A stretch of DNA of 64,000 bases from Mucilaginibacter celer. Lineage in GTDB: Bacteria > Bacteroidota > Bacteroidia > Sphingobacteriales > Sphingobacteriaceae. The translations under genes and the position numbers were made by a program. The stretch is taken from NCBI RefSeq assembly GCF_003576455.2, contig NZ_CP032869.1:6882001-6946000 (forward strand), given 5' to 3'. This document shows positions 33,549-42,186 of the stretch, in pieces. The stretch's first letter is position 1. Each line of letters begins with the position of its first letter. The notes beneath the pieces are model-generated. The model was given only the letters and a program-made list of their open reading frames with translations, did no database searches and was not told where the DNA came from.

Positions 33549-36500
33549 ATGTTAAAAATTTACAAAGTATTACTGGCAGTTTTATTGCCATTTATTCTCA
33601 TCCAAACGGTTGCGGCGCAATCTGTTAAAATAAGCGGAGTGGTAACCGCCAAAGCTGATGGCCTGCCGCTGCCGGGCGTAAGCGTATCGGTTAAAGGAAA
33701 AAATACCGGCGGCCAAACAGATGTAAACGGAAAGTTTTCGGTTACAGCCAATGTTAATGATGTACTTAGGGTAGCTTATATAGGTTATACCACGCAGGAG
33801 ATCCCGGTAACTTCAGGCACAGCTTCGCTGAATGTGGTATTGATTGAACAGCCTAATGCCCTTAACGAAGTGGTTGTAACGGCATTGAATATCTCGAAAG
33901 ATAAAAAATCACTGGGCTATTCTGTTCAGGGCTTAAAGTCAAAAGATATCTCCGAAGCTAAAGAAACCAACTTTGTTAATGCCCTTGCAGGTAAAATTGC
34001 CGGTGTGCAGGTTACCAACAGCCAGGGCGATATGGGTTCGTCACGTATCGTTATCCGCGGCGAAACTTCTATCTCGAAAGATAACCAGCCATTATTTGTG
34101 GTTGATGGTGTTATTGTTGATAACAGCCAGATCCTGGGCACAAACGGATCAAGGGATTTTGCCAACGCGTTATCCGATCTTAACTCGGAAGATATTGAAT
34201 CGGTAAGCGTACTGAAAGGCCCTAACGCGGCAGCTCTATATGGTTCGCGCGCGGCGGCTGGTGTTGTGTTGATTCGTACCAAAACAGGTAAAGGTGCCAA
34301 AGGGCTTGGCGTTACCGTAAACTCAAACACCAGTTTTGCCAACGTAAATATCCTGCCAGATTACCAGAACCAATACGGACAAGGCTCGAACGGTAAATTT
34401 AGCTATGTTGATGGTAAAGGCGGCGGTGTTAACGATGGTGTTGACGAAAGCTGGGGGCCTGCATTGGATGGCTCTTTGATCCCTCAATTTAATTCAAACG
34501 GACAAGCGGTTCCTTTCGTAGCCCATCCAAATAACGTGCGCGACTTTTTCAAAACAGGCGTTACGCTTAACAATGGCGTAGCTATAGCAAGCAGTACCGA
34601 AAAAAGTGATTTCAGGGTATCATATAATAACCTGCACCAAACGGGCATTGTGCCAAATACATCGCAAGGGCGTAACTCTTTCGCGTTTAATTCAAGCTAT
34701 CGCATCAACAATAAATTAACCGTAAATACTATTGTTAACTATATTAAAGATGATGCTGATAACCTGCCAGGTACTTACGGAAAACGCGCTACCAGCACCA
34801 TGCTGCAGTTTACGTGGTTTGGCCGCCAGGTTGATATCAGCCAGTTAAAAAATTACAAAGATGCCAATGGCAATACTTTTAACTGGAATAACAGCTACTA
34901 CAGCAACCCATACTGGTTGGCTTATGAAAACACAGTTGGGCAACACAAAAACCACCTGATAGGTAGTATCGAATTGAATTACAAAATTATTGATGGCCTA
35001 TCGGCAAACTTCCGTACCGGTACCGATTATTATAATGATCGCCGTAAAATTAAAGTAGCCTTCGGAACTAACGGCACACCTTTCGGCTCGTACGAGGAAG
35101 ATGCTTATGCCGTAAACGAAAACAACACTGAAGCCAGGTTACAATACACCAAAAAACTGAATAATGACTTTTCACTGGATGTATTTGGTGGTGGTAACAT
35201 CGCTGTAAAAACAATCGAACAAAACGATCAGATAGCGCCGAAACTGGCAGTGGCCGGCTTATATACGCTCACCAACTCGCGCGATCCGCTGGTTTCAAGC
35301 AACAATTATGATAAGGTTAAAACGTACAGCTATTTTGCATCGGCCCAGGTTGGTTTCAGGAACTACGCGTTTTTAAACTTTACAACCCGTAACGATTGGT
35401 CGTCAACTTTACCTAAAGACGCCTTATCTTATTTTTATCCATCGGTAAACGGTAGTTTGGTATTAACTGAAGCCCTGGATATTAAAAGTGATATACTAAG
35501 TTATGCCAAAGTAAGAGGTGGCTGGAGTAAAGTTGGTAAACCGGCATTGGCTTATCAATTAAAAAACCTTTTCACCACTTTGGCTCTGTTTGGCGGTTAC
35601 CCGCAGCAAAGCATTTCTACAGTGGATCTGAACCCTAATCTGAAACCCGAAACAACTACATCAGGCGAAGCCGGTTTTGAACTGGGATTTTTTAACGACA
35701 GGATCCACCTGGATGTAAGCGCGTACAACACCAACAGTGTTAACCAGATAGTAACGGTAGATGTTAGTCCGTCTACAGGCTTTAGCCAAAAACTGATCAA
35801 CGGCGGCAGTATTAACAACAAAGGTATCGAGGTGCAGTTAGGCTTAACCCCCATTAAATCAAAAGGCTTTACCTGGGATATCAACACCAACTACTCGTTA
35901 AACCGCAGTAAAGTGGTTAAACTCGATGCCGAAGGCCGTTTACAGAGCATTGTATTGGGCAGCGACCGTACCGTGCAGGTATTGGCGGCATTAGGCCAGC
36001 CTTATGGTACATTGTACGGTAATGCTTACCAACGTAACCCGCAGGGGCAGATCATTATTGGTGCCAACGGTACACCGGTTATCAATCCAACCAAACAATA
36101 CCTGGGCAAATTTACCCCGAAATGGCTGGGAAGCATTAACAACAGCTTTACCTATAAAGGTATAAACCTGAGCTTTTTGGTTGATGCCCGTTTTGGCGGA
36201 TCGATCTATTCAAACACCAACCGTACCGGTACTTATACCGGCGTATTGGCCTCAACCTTGCCGGGCCGTGGTGCTGCTAACGGTGGTTTAAGCTATTACT
36301 ATCCGGGTAACAATACATCGGCCGCTGCCGTGCAGGTTACCGGTGCGGCCCCTGCAGGTGTAACTGTATATAACGATGGTATGATATTTAAAGGCGTTAA
36401 GGCCGATGGCTCGCCAAACACAACTATATTACCTGCTCAATCATACTATAAAGGGTTTACCAATGTTGATGAGGCTTTTGTTTACGATGCCTCTTATATC

Positions 36501-36731
36501 AAACTTCGCGAAGTGAAGTTAGGCTATAGCCTGCCTGCCAAATGGATCAAAAAAATAGGTTTCCAGGGTGCAACCTTCTCAGTAGTTGGTCGCAACCTGT
36601 GGATCATTCACAAAAATGTGCCGAACATCGATCCTGAAACCGCCTTCAATGCCGGCAACGCCCAGGGTTTAGAAGATTTAACCCTGCCTACCGTGCGCAA
36701 TATTGGCTTTAACGTAAACCTTAAATTTTAA
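33549..36731 (+). CDS. SusC/RagA-family TonB-dependent transporter (sulfur-island)
   Basis: The ATG at 33549 gives signal peptide MLKIYKVLLAVLLPFILIQTVAAQ; a TTG six bases upstream is less likely. The carboxypeptidase-like domain (SGVVTAKADGLPLPGVSV), the SusC motif NEVVVTALN, the plug (PLFVVDGVIV, NAAALYGSRAAAGVVLI) and a beta-barrel ending NIGFNVNLKF follow. No HTCS, anti-sigma factor or glycosidase is nearby. Control seems to be by the SAM riboswitch and the poly-Cys leader, so the cargo is more likely a sulfur-containing peptide or small molecule than a glycan. That is inference. Confidence 0.93.
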   Translation: MLKIYKVLLAVLLPFILIQTVAAQSVKISGVVTAKADGLPLPGVSVSVKGKNTGGQTDVNGKFSVTANVNDVLRVAYIGYTTQEIPVTSGTASLNVVLIEQPNALNEVVVTALNISKDKKSLGYSVQGLKSKDISEAKETNFVNALAGKIAGVQVTNSQGDMGSSRIVIRGETSISKDNQPLFVVDGVIVDNSQILGTNGSRDFANALSDLNSEDIESVSVLKGPNAAALYGSRAAAGVVLIRTKTGKGAKGLGVTVNSNTSFANVNILPDYQNQYGQGSNGKFSYVDGKGGGVNDGVDESWGPALDGSLIPQFNSNGQAVPFVAHPNNVRDFFKTGVTLNNGVAIASSTEKSDFRVSYNNLHQTGIVPNTSQGRNSFAFNSSYRINNKLTVNTIVNYIKDDADNLPGTYGKRATSTMLQFTWFGRQVDISQLKNYKDANGNTFNWNNSYYSNPYWLAYENTVGQHKNHLIGSIELNYKIIDGLSANFRTGTDYYNDRRKIKVAFGTNGTPFGSYEEDAYAVNENNTEARLQYTKKLNNDFSLDVFGGGNIAVKTIEQNDQIAPKLAVAGLYTLTNSRDPLVSSNNYDKVKTYSYFASAQVGFRNYAFLNFTTRNDWSSTLPKDALSYFYPSVNGSLVLTEALDIKSDILSYAKVRGGWSKVGKPALAYQLKNLFTTLALFGGYPQQSISTVDLNPNLKPETTTSGEAGFELGFFNDRIHLDVSAYNTNSVNQIVTVDVSPSTGFSQKLINGGSINNKGIEVQLGLTPIKSKGFTWDINTNYSLNRSKVVKLDAEGRLQSIVLGSDRTVQVLAALGQPYGTLYGNAYQRNPQGQIIIGANGTPVINPTKQYLGKFTPKWLGSINNSFTYKGINLSFLVDARFGGSIYSNTNRTGTYTGVLASTLPGRGAANGGLSYYYPGNNTSAAAVQVTGAAPAGVTVYNDGMIFKGVKADGSPNTTILPAQSYYKGFTNVDEAFVYDASYIKLREVKLGYSLPAKWIKKIGFQGATFSVVGRNLWIIHKNVPNIDPETAFNAGNAQGLEDLTLPTVRNIGFNVNLKF

Positions 36732-36736
36732 TCATC

Positions 36737-38173
36737 ATGAAACTTAAATATCTAAGCATATTATCCGGCGCGGTTTTATTATCGGTAACATCGTGCAAAA
36801 AGGAACTGGTAGACATTAATGTGAGCCCCAACGGTTCGCAAACCGCACAGCCCGATTATCTGTTAACCGCCGCTACCAAAGCTACTGCCGATACTTACTG
36901 GGGTGTGGCCAATAACCTGGATGCCAGTTTGCTGTTTGTACAGTACTGGGCCAAAATTCAGTATACCGATCCCGACAGGTATATCTACACTAACAGCGCT
37001 TTCCAGGAGTTGTGGACCGTGGGCTACTCAAAAAGCATTATAAACCTGAACGAGGTGATCAAAATTGCCGACGCACAAAGCAACACTAATTATAAAGGCG
37101 TAGCACTGGTTTTGCGGGCATGGACTTTTAGTTTGCTAACTGATGCTTTTGGTAATATCCCATACACGCAGGCTGCCAATATTAAACAATATGTTACGCC
37201 CGCTTATGATAGCCAAAAGGATGTTTATTTTGCTTTGTTAGATGATTTGAAAGCGGCTCAAACGGCGCTTAATCCATCGGGTAAAGCAATAGCCGGCGAT
37301 ATAGTTTACGGCAATAATATCGCATCGTGGAAAAAGTTTGCCAACTCGTTAAGGCTCCGTATCGCTTTGCGAATTGCTGATAGGGAACCTGCTAAAGCCA
37401 AACAGGTGATAGCCGATATTCAGGCCGAAGGAGGTTCGTTCATTAGCTCGAACAATGAAACGGCGCAGTTTACCTATATTGATTCGCCTAACCAAAACCC
37501 GGTGAGCAATTTGTTTGATACGCGCGATGACTATCGCATCAGTAAAACCATCGTTGATAAATTGTTTACCCTGAATGATCCACGCTTAGCTGTTTACGCC
37601 GCTAAAACGCAGGATGCTACACCGCAAACTTACGTTGGTATCCCAAATGGTTTGTTAGTAGGCGATGCCAGTAACCTTGGTTTCACCAAAACTTCAAAAC
37701 CGGGTACCTACTTTAGGGCACCGCATGCACCTGCCGTGATATTAAGCTATGCCGAAAGCTTGTTTGACAGGGCCGAAGCTGCTGCCCGCGGTTTCACTAC
37801 CGAAGATGCGGGTTCATTGTACGAGCAGGCGGTAACCGCCGCATTAACCCAATACAGTATAGGTACCGCGGATATAGCAGCTTATTTAGCTCAACCGGCA
37901 GTTAAGTACGATGCATCCAACTACAAAAAATCAATAGGCGAGCAAAAATGGATAGCCTTGTTTGGCCAGGGACTTGAAGGCTGGACAGAATGGCGCAGAC
38001 TTGATTACCCGGTATTGCAACCTGCCGTTGCCGGTACTTTGGGCGGCAAAATTCCTGTAAGGTTTATTTACCCGGGAACGGAGCAATCGCTTAATAAAAC
38101 AAATTACAGCGCAGCCGTAGCCGCACAGGGTGCTGATGTGCTTACCACCAAATTGTGGTTTGATGTAAACTAA
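36737..38173 (+). CDS. SusD/RagB-like lipoprotein (SusD_2-like)
   Basis: The start ATG lies 5 bp after the SusC stop. Signal LSGAVLLSVTSCKKE is a lipobox. The 478-residue protein has helical TPR-like features of the shorter SusD-like group (GVALVLRAWTFSLLTDAFGNIPYTQA, FANSLRLRIALRIAD, AESLFDRAEAAARG, WIALFGQGLEGWTEWRRLDYP). This group is often linked to non-polysaccharide cargo. It should close the SusC barrel. A hairpin and a tRNA-Cys-like gene follow. Confidence 0.92.
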   Translation: MKLKYLSILSGAVLLSVTSCKKELVDINVSPNGSQTAQPDYLLTAATKATADTYWGVANNLDASLLFVQYWAKIQYTDPDRYIYTNSAFQELWTVGYSKSIINLNEVIKIADAQSNTNYKGVALVLRAWTFSLLTDAFGNIPYTQAANIKQYVTPAYDSQKDVYFALLDDLKAAQTALNPSGKAIAGDIVYGNNIASWKKFANSLRLRIALRIADREPAKAKQVIADIQAEGGSFISSNNETAQFTYIDSPNQNPVSNLFDTRDDYRISKTIVDKLFTLNDPRLAVYAAKTQDATPQTYVGIPNGLLVGDASNLGFTKTSKPGTYFRAPHAPAVILSYAESLFDRAEAAARGFTTEDAGSLYEQAVTAALTQYSIGTADIAAYLAQPAVKYDASNYKKSIGEQKWIALFGQGLEGWTEWRRLDYPVLQPAVAGTLGGKIPVRFIYPGTEQSLNKTNYSAAVAAQGADVLTTKLWFDVN

Positions 38174-38182
38174 AAATAAAAC

Positions 38183-38211
38183 GGCGGTTACAGTTCAATA
38201 CTGTAGCCGCC
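38183..38211 (+). terminator. Hairpin between SusD and tRNA-Cys-like gene
   Basis: GGCGG-T-TACAG and CTGTA-G-CCGCC form a 10-bp stem with one mismatch and a 7-nt loop. There is no T tract (AATAAGG follows), so it may be a partial terminator or an RNA-processing site rather than a full stop. Confidence 0.45.
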
Positions 38212-38216
38212 AATAA

Positions 38217-38288
38217 GGCGGAGTGGCCGAGTGGTTAGGTGGGGGTCTGCAAAACCTTTTACGACGGTTCGATTCCGTCCTCACGCCT
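38217..38288 (+). tRNA. tRNA-Cys (GCA), with an irregular acceptor stem
   Basis: The anticodon loop CTGCAAA carries GCA. The T arm GACGG-TTCGATT-CCGTC and D arm GCC...GGT are intact, and the discriminator is T, the identity base for CysRS. The acceptor GGCGGAG pairs with CTC and CGCC only if A38283 is bulged. The anticodon stem has two G-U pairs. CCA is not encoded. It begins 44 nt after the SusD stop on the same strand. It may be functional, degenerate or a regulatory decoy. Confidence 0.8.
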
Positions 38289-38356
38289 CATGTTGGAGCT
38301 GAAAGCGGAAGGCGTAAAGCTTAAAGCTGTTTAGGATTAACGAAACTTAAACACCA

Positions 38357-38451
38357 CGTCATTGCGAGGAACGAAGCAATCCCCGATAAGCCGAGCGGCT
38401 ATGCAAGTCTGCCCTGTAAAGTTGGGGGTTGCTTCGTACCTCGCAATGACG
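38357..38451. repeat. CGTCATTGCGAGGAACGAAG palindromic repeat (copy 2)
   Basis: The ends match 23421-23502 (one base differs in the right arm), followed by the same ATGGTTTA flank; the centre differs. It lies 27 bp before the deacetylase start and separates that gene from the tRNA. Confidence 0.9.
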
Positions 38452-38477
38452 ATGGTTTAATAATAAATATCATCAGA

Positions 38478-39413
38478 GTGAAAAAATACATCTTGTTATT
38501 GGTAATGGTGATTGGCTTGGGTATTAATACACCCCATGCGCAAACCATCGTATCCGCACCCCGCGCCCTTGTAGTGATAGCGCACCCAGATGATGAAAGC
38601 ACATTTTCGGTAACGCTATACAAAATAGCCAAAGAGCAGCACGGCATTGTTGATCTGTTTGTGATCACCAACGGTGAAGCAGGCTACAAATATTCAACCC
38701 TTGCCGAAGACTATTATGGTGTGAAACTTACGGATGAACCTGTAGGCCGGGCTAACCTGCCCCGTATCCGTAAAAAGGAACTGGTTAATGCAGGTAAGAT
38801 TTTGGGTGTTAATAAATATTATTTTGAAGATCAACTGGATGCTCATTTTACGCTTGATGAAAAAGAACCGCTGGATACCAGCTGGGATGTCCCCGCCGTT
38901 AAAAAACGCTTGAACCAGGTATTAAAAGCAAATCACTACGATTACGTTTTTACCTTATTGCCAACTGATGATACCCATGGAGGCCATAAAGCAGCTACAA
39001 TTTTGGCGATAGATGCGGTGAAAGAATTGCCCGCCCAAAACCGACCGATAATTTTAGGCGCAACCACAACCAATAAAATAGATGCAGTGAGCCGCTTTAT
39101 ATCTTACAAAGGATATTCGGAAACACAAACCGTAGCAGATACAGCGTTGTTTAAGGTTGATCGTACAGCATCATTCAGCTATAAAAACCGGTTGAACTAT
39201 AAAGTGATAGCCAACTGGGAAATAGCCGAACATAAATCGCAGGGTTTTACGCAGATGAGCATGAACGATGGCGATTGGGAGCAGTTTTGGTATTTCGCGG
39301 TGAACGATAAAACCAACATCCAAAAAACTGCCGATTTCTTTAATAAGCTCAATATAACTCCCTGTCCCGTTAAAACTTATCCGGAAACAAAACCTGTTTA
39401 TACCAAGTTTTAA
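38478..39413 (+). CDS. Secreted PIG-L (LmbE-like) family deacetylase
   Basis: The start appears to be GTG. A signal peptide (LVMVIGLGINTPHAQ) is followed by the zinc motif AHPDDE (His36, Asp38, Asp39) and the third ligand in DTHGGHKAA. PIG-L enzymes remove N-acetyl groups from sugars or sugar-thiol conjugates (for example MshB and BshB), but those are cytoplasmic whereas this one is exported. Its neighbourhood hints at a sulfur link, though a repeat element breaks the operon. The stop is 2 bp from the convergent MFS gene. Confidence 0.85.
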   Translation: MKKYILLLVMVIGLGINTPHAQTIVSAPRALVVIAHPDDESTFSVTLYKIAKEQHGIVDLFVITNGEAGYKYSTLAEDYYGVKLTDEPVGRANLPRIRKKELVNAGKILGVNKYYFEDQLDAHFTLDEKEPLDTSWDVPAVKKRLNQVLKANHYDYVFTLLPTDDTHGGHKAATILAIDAVKELPAQNRPIILGATTTNKIDAVSRFISYKGYSETQTVADTALFKVDRTASFSYKNRLNYKVIANWEIAEHKSQGFTQMSMNDGDWEQFWYFAVNDKTNIQKTADFFNKLNITPCPVKTYPETKPVYTKF

Positions 39414-39415
39414 CC

Positions 39416-40633
39416 TTAAGCAGCTGCCGCTAACAATGAAACTTTAGCTTCCTGTTTTTTATTTAAACGATGGATAAAATACATACCAATAGCCGATAAC
39501 ACGATCAATATCATGTAGCTGTAACTCAGGTTCCGCTCATCATGTGCCGGGATGAAGTATACAATACCATAGGTTAAGAATGATAGCAAAACATACACAC
39601 CGCCGCCGGTTAAACCACCTGCAATGCCCGCGTTTTTAGGGAAGCGGCTCATGCTGTAAGTGAAATAGTTGTTATAGGTATAACCTGCGCAAACGTGAAT
39701 TAAAAACGCAAAGGCTACCATGGCATACAACCCGTTTACAAATTTCAGGCTGATGATCATGATGCTTACCAACAGCAACTGCAGGGTGATGTTAGTGGCC
39801 ATTTTTTTGAAGAACGGGCGCTCGATAGTAGCTTTGCCAATGAAGCCGCCAACCATCCAGGCTAAGCCTAATATCAGCGAACAATATCCGGCGATAACAG
39901 GGGTAAGGTGCAATTGATGCTCAATAATGTAAGGCCCCGTCATGTTGTAAACCATCACCATCGAGTAGGCAAAACACAGCATCAGCAGCCCAAGCGTAAA
40001 ATCGGTTGAGCGAACCATGGTGCCGTACACAGCCGTAATTTTTTGGAGGTGAAATTCGGCAGGCTTCTTTAATGTTTCGCCGCTGAAGATAAACTCAAGC
40101 ACGGCGATCACCAATGCCAGGCCTCCTAAAAAGTAAAAATTATACTCCCAACCTAAAGCGCTTTCCAGGTATCCACCCAAAAAAGGCGCTACAATTGGCC
40201 CCGCCGACCAGATAATGGTAAACAAACTGAGGTAATGTTTTAGCTGCTTATCCTTATAAACATCCACAAAGAATGCCCTTTTTGATACTACAATAAGCGC
40301 CACAGTAATACCATGGATGACACGCATCAGGTACACCACATAAATATTATGTGTTAAAGCGATAACAAAACTGGCTGCCGCAAACACCAGCAAGGCCACC
40401 AGGCTAAAGCGGTAACGGCCAAAACTATCCAATATGCTACCGATAAAAAGCTGTGAAATACCGTAGCTGATCAGGAAAAAAGTAAGTGTCATTTGCACCT
40501 GCAGGCTGCCGGCGTGCATGCTCAACCCCATGCTGGGTAATGAGGGTATGTATATATCTGTGGCAAAGCCCGATAACGGTATGAGGGAAAATGCCAGGAG
40601 AGTGGCAATTTTTTGATTTTTATCTTGTAACAT
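39416..40633 (-). CDS. MFS drug-efflux transporter, Bcr/CflA-like
   Basis: A 405-residue protein with about 12 hydrophobic segments. LIPLSGFATDIYIPSLPSM near the N-terminus and QLFIGSILDSFGRYRFSLVAL (motif A) identify the Bcr/CflA/DHA1 group of proton-driven exporters. The region PIVAPFLGGYLESALGWEYNFYFLGGL is motif C-like. It lies in the inner membrane and exports drugs or small metabolites; Bcr has also been linked with cysteine and dipeptide export in Escherichia coli. It stands alone and convergent to the deacetylase. Confidence 0.85.
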   Translation of the reverse strand: MLQDKNQKIATLLAFSLIPLSGFATDIYIPSLPSMGLSMHAGSLQVQMTLTFFLISYGISQLFIGSILDSFGRYRFSLVALLVFAAASFVIALTHNIYVVYLMRVIHGITVALIVVSKRAFFVDVYKDKQLKHYLSLFTIIWSAGPIVAPFLGGYLESALGWEYNFYFLGGLALVIAVLEFIFSGETLKKPAEFHLQKITAVYGTMVRSTDFTLGLLMLCFAYSMVMVYNMTGPYIIEHQLHLTPVIAGYCSLILGLAWMVGGFIGKATIERPFFKKMATNITLQLLLVSIMIISLKFVNGLYAMVAFAFLIHVCAGYTYNNYFTYSMSRFPKNAGIAGGLTGGGVYVLLSFLTYGIVYFIPAHDERNLSYSYMILIVLSAIGMYFIHRLNKKQEAKVSLLAAAA

Positions 40634-40809
40634 CGCACCAATGGTTATAGTCCGTAACGGCCTTTACAAGGGTGTGGATAGATTTGATCTCATCGACGCC
40701 CCGGCCGATAATGGCGCGAAGTTAAGCAATGAAAAGATGAATTTTTTGCTAAAATGGCAACGTTGATACGTTTTTACTTAAAAGTTATAATTGATAGCCT
40801 CGCTTACTT

Positions 40810-41508
40810 TTAAATGATCTCGATGCCGTTAATATCAGTGCTCAGTACCTCGCTCATGTAATCGAAAAACGGGCGCATGGCTTTAAAGCCTTCGTTCATT
40901 TTATATAAAAAATCATCGCTCAGTACTTCTTCATCGGTAAACCGCCTGCGGAGTAAAAACTGTTTGTAACGTAGCAGATCTATGGCTTCGTTATCGGCAT
41001 CGAAACCTTTTGGGGTGGTTTTGAGCTGTTCGCCCTCCAATTGTCCGAAATTGCTAATGAACAGATCGCTGTTTAGGATCTCTCTTAATCGCGTGGCATC
41101 GTAAGCTATTTCCTCCCTTATTCTTTTCAGGTCATCAGCATTTGGCCCCCAAAAGCCGCCGCCAACAAAGCTGTTGCCCGGTTCAATGTGGAAGTAGTAG
41201 CCGCCCCTGCGGCTTTTACCGGCACGTTTAAAGCCGCCGCTCCAGTTGGTTTTAAAAGGCGTTTTATCAAGGCTAAAACGGGTATCGCGGTAAATACGGT
41301 GAAGGCTCTTTTTGCCCGATGGAGTTTCGATCACATCATGTACGTTCATCAGCCTTAGCAACTCGCCGGCAAATAGTTCAATGTTTGCAAGCTCTTTCAG
41401 GTAAGTGGGCTTGTTGGCATTGAACCAGTTGCGTTCGTTGTTTTCTCTTAATTGTTCAAGAAAATTAAGGTTGGATGGTTGTATAATTGCTGATGTTTCT
41501 TTTGTCAT
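40810..41508 (-). CDS. DUF2461 family protein (TIGR02453-like)
   Basis: The ATG at 41508 is preferred (MTKETSAIIQ); a start at 41535 would add nine residues. The 232-residue protein opens with LNFLEQLRENNERNWFNANKPTY and continues SGKKSLHRIYRDTRFSLDKTPFKTNW, GGYYFHIEPGNSFVGGGFW, as in DUF2461. The function is unknown. A perfect 9-bp inverted repeat (41546-41554 / 41562-41570, arm GCTATGCTA) lies 38 bp upstream of the start and may be its operator. Confidence 0.85.
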   Translation of the reverse strand: MTKETSAIIQPSNLNFLEQLRENNERNWFNANKPTYLKELANIELFAGELLRLMNVHDVIETPSGKKSLHRIYRDTRFSLDKTPFKTNWSGGFKRAGKSRRGGYYFHIEPGNSFVGGGFWGPNADDLKRIREEIAYDATRLREILNSDLFISNFGQLEGEQLKTTPKGFDADNEAIDLLRYKQFLLRRRFTDEEVLSDDFLYKMNEGFKAMRPFFDYMSEVLSTDINGIEII

Positions 41509-41545
41509 AACAGATGTTGTACCGGTTAATGGCAAATATATTATC

Positions 41546-41570
41546 GCTATGCTATATATTTTAGCATAGC
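41546..41570. promoter_or_regulatory. GCTATGCTA-N7-TAGCATAGC inverted repeat
   Basis: Two perfect 9-bp arms with a 7-nt AT spacer, in the divergent region between the DUF2461 gene and the YdeI-like gene. It is an operator candidate or RNA hairpin. Confidence 0.5.
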
Positions 41571-41640
41571 TTTAAAAATTACAGGTTAATGATCCATTAA
41601 ACATTGATCATTTCAAATTTTTAATACCGTAATGATGTAT

Positions 41641-41648
41641 TACATTTG
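41641..41648 (+). promoter_or_regulatory. -7 box TACATTTG for YdeI-like gene
   Basis: TACATTTG fits TAnnTTTG and lies 34 nt before the ATG at 41682. Confidence 0.5.
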
Positions 41649-41681
41649 AAAAAATCAGACAGATATAACTGTTAAGCTTAT

Positions 41682-41903
41682 ATGCTAAAAAAAGGAGAAC
41701 ATATTGAAGGCACGCCTGCCGAATTACAGGTGTTATTAGATCAGGATGTCGAGGCGAATGAATTTTTTGAAAGCCTCTCAAAATCATACAAACAAGGCTA
41801 CTGCGATTGGGTAGGATCGGCCAAACAGGAAGAAACCCGTAAGGTTAGGGCCGATAAAGCGATGATCATGCTTAGAAATAAGCAGAAGACTTTGAAAACC
41901 TGA
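41682..41903 (+). CDS. Small YdeI/OmpD-associated-like protein
   Basis: A 73-residue cytosolic protein. ELQVLLDQDVEANEFFESLSKSYKQGYCDWVGSAKQEETRKVRADKAMIMLRNK matches the C-terminal helical module found in YdeI/OmpD-associated (bacteriocin-protection) proteins. The usual N-terminal DUF1905-like domain is absent, so this is the short form common in Bacteroidota. Function unknown. It has its own promoter box. Confidence 0.75.
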   Translation: MLKKGEHIEGTPAELQVLLDQDVEANEFFESLSKSYKQGYCDWVGSAKQEETRKVRADKAMIMLRNKQKTLKT

Positions 41904-41923
41904 GTTTATTATCCATATACGTC

Positions 41924-42023
41924 CGTCATGCCGAACTTGTTTCGGCATCTCACAGGACAGGTAGCCCGCTTTGCTTAGCAAGGTTGCTTAGCGAGTGGGG
42001 TGCTGAAACAAGTTCAGCATGAC
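41924..42023. repeat. CCGAACTTGTTTCGG palindromic repeat (copy 2)
   Basis: It starts CGTCATGCCGAACTTGTTTC and ends AAACAAGTTCAGCATGAC, like 1180-1270; the centre differs. The rest of 41904-42186 shows no gene. Confidence 0.85.
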
Positions 42024-42186
42024 AAAGCGGGAAATGTCATGATTTCTTTAGATACTTCAGTTTCCCACTCGGGATCACACCTCCCTCGTTTATAATGTTT
42101 TAAGCCTGTGTTGTTTCTTAACATTAACTTAATATAAAAGCACGTCATTTGTTAATTATGCTGTCATAAAATCAGCTGATTAGCAA

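Noticed and set aside
38478..39413. PIG-L protein as the bacillithiol deacetylase BshB
   Set aside because: The protein has an export signal, whereas thiol-cofactor synthesis is cytoplasmic. A sulfur link is only positional.
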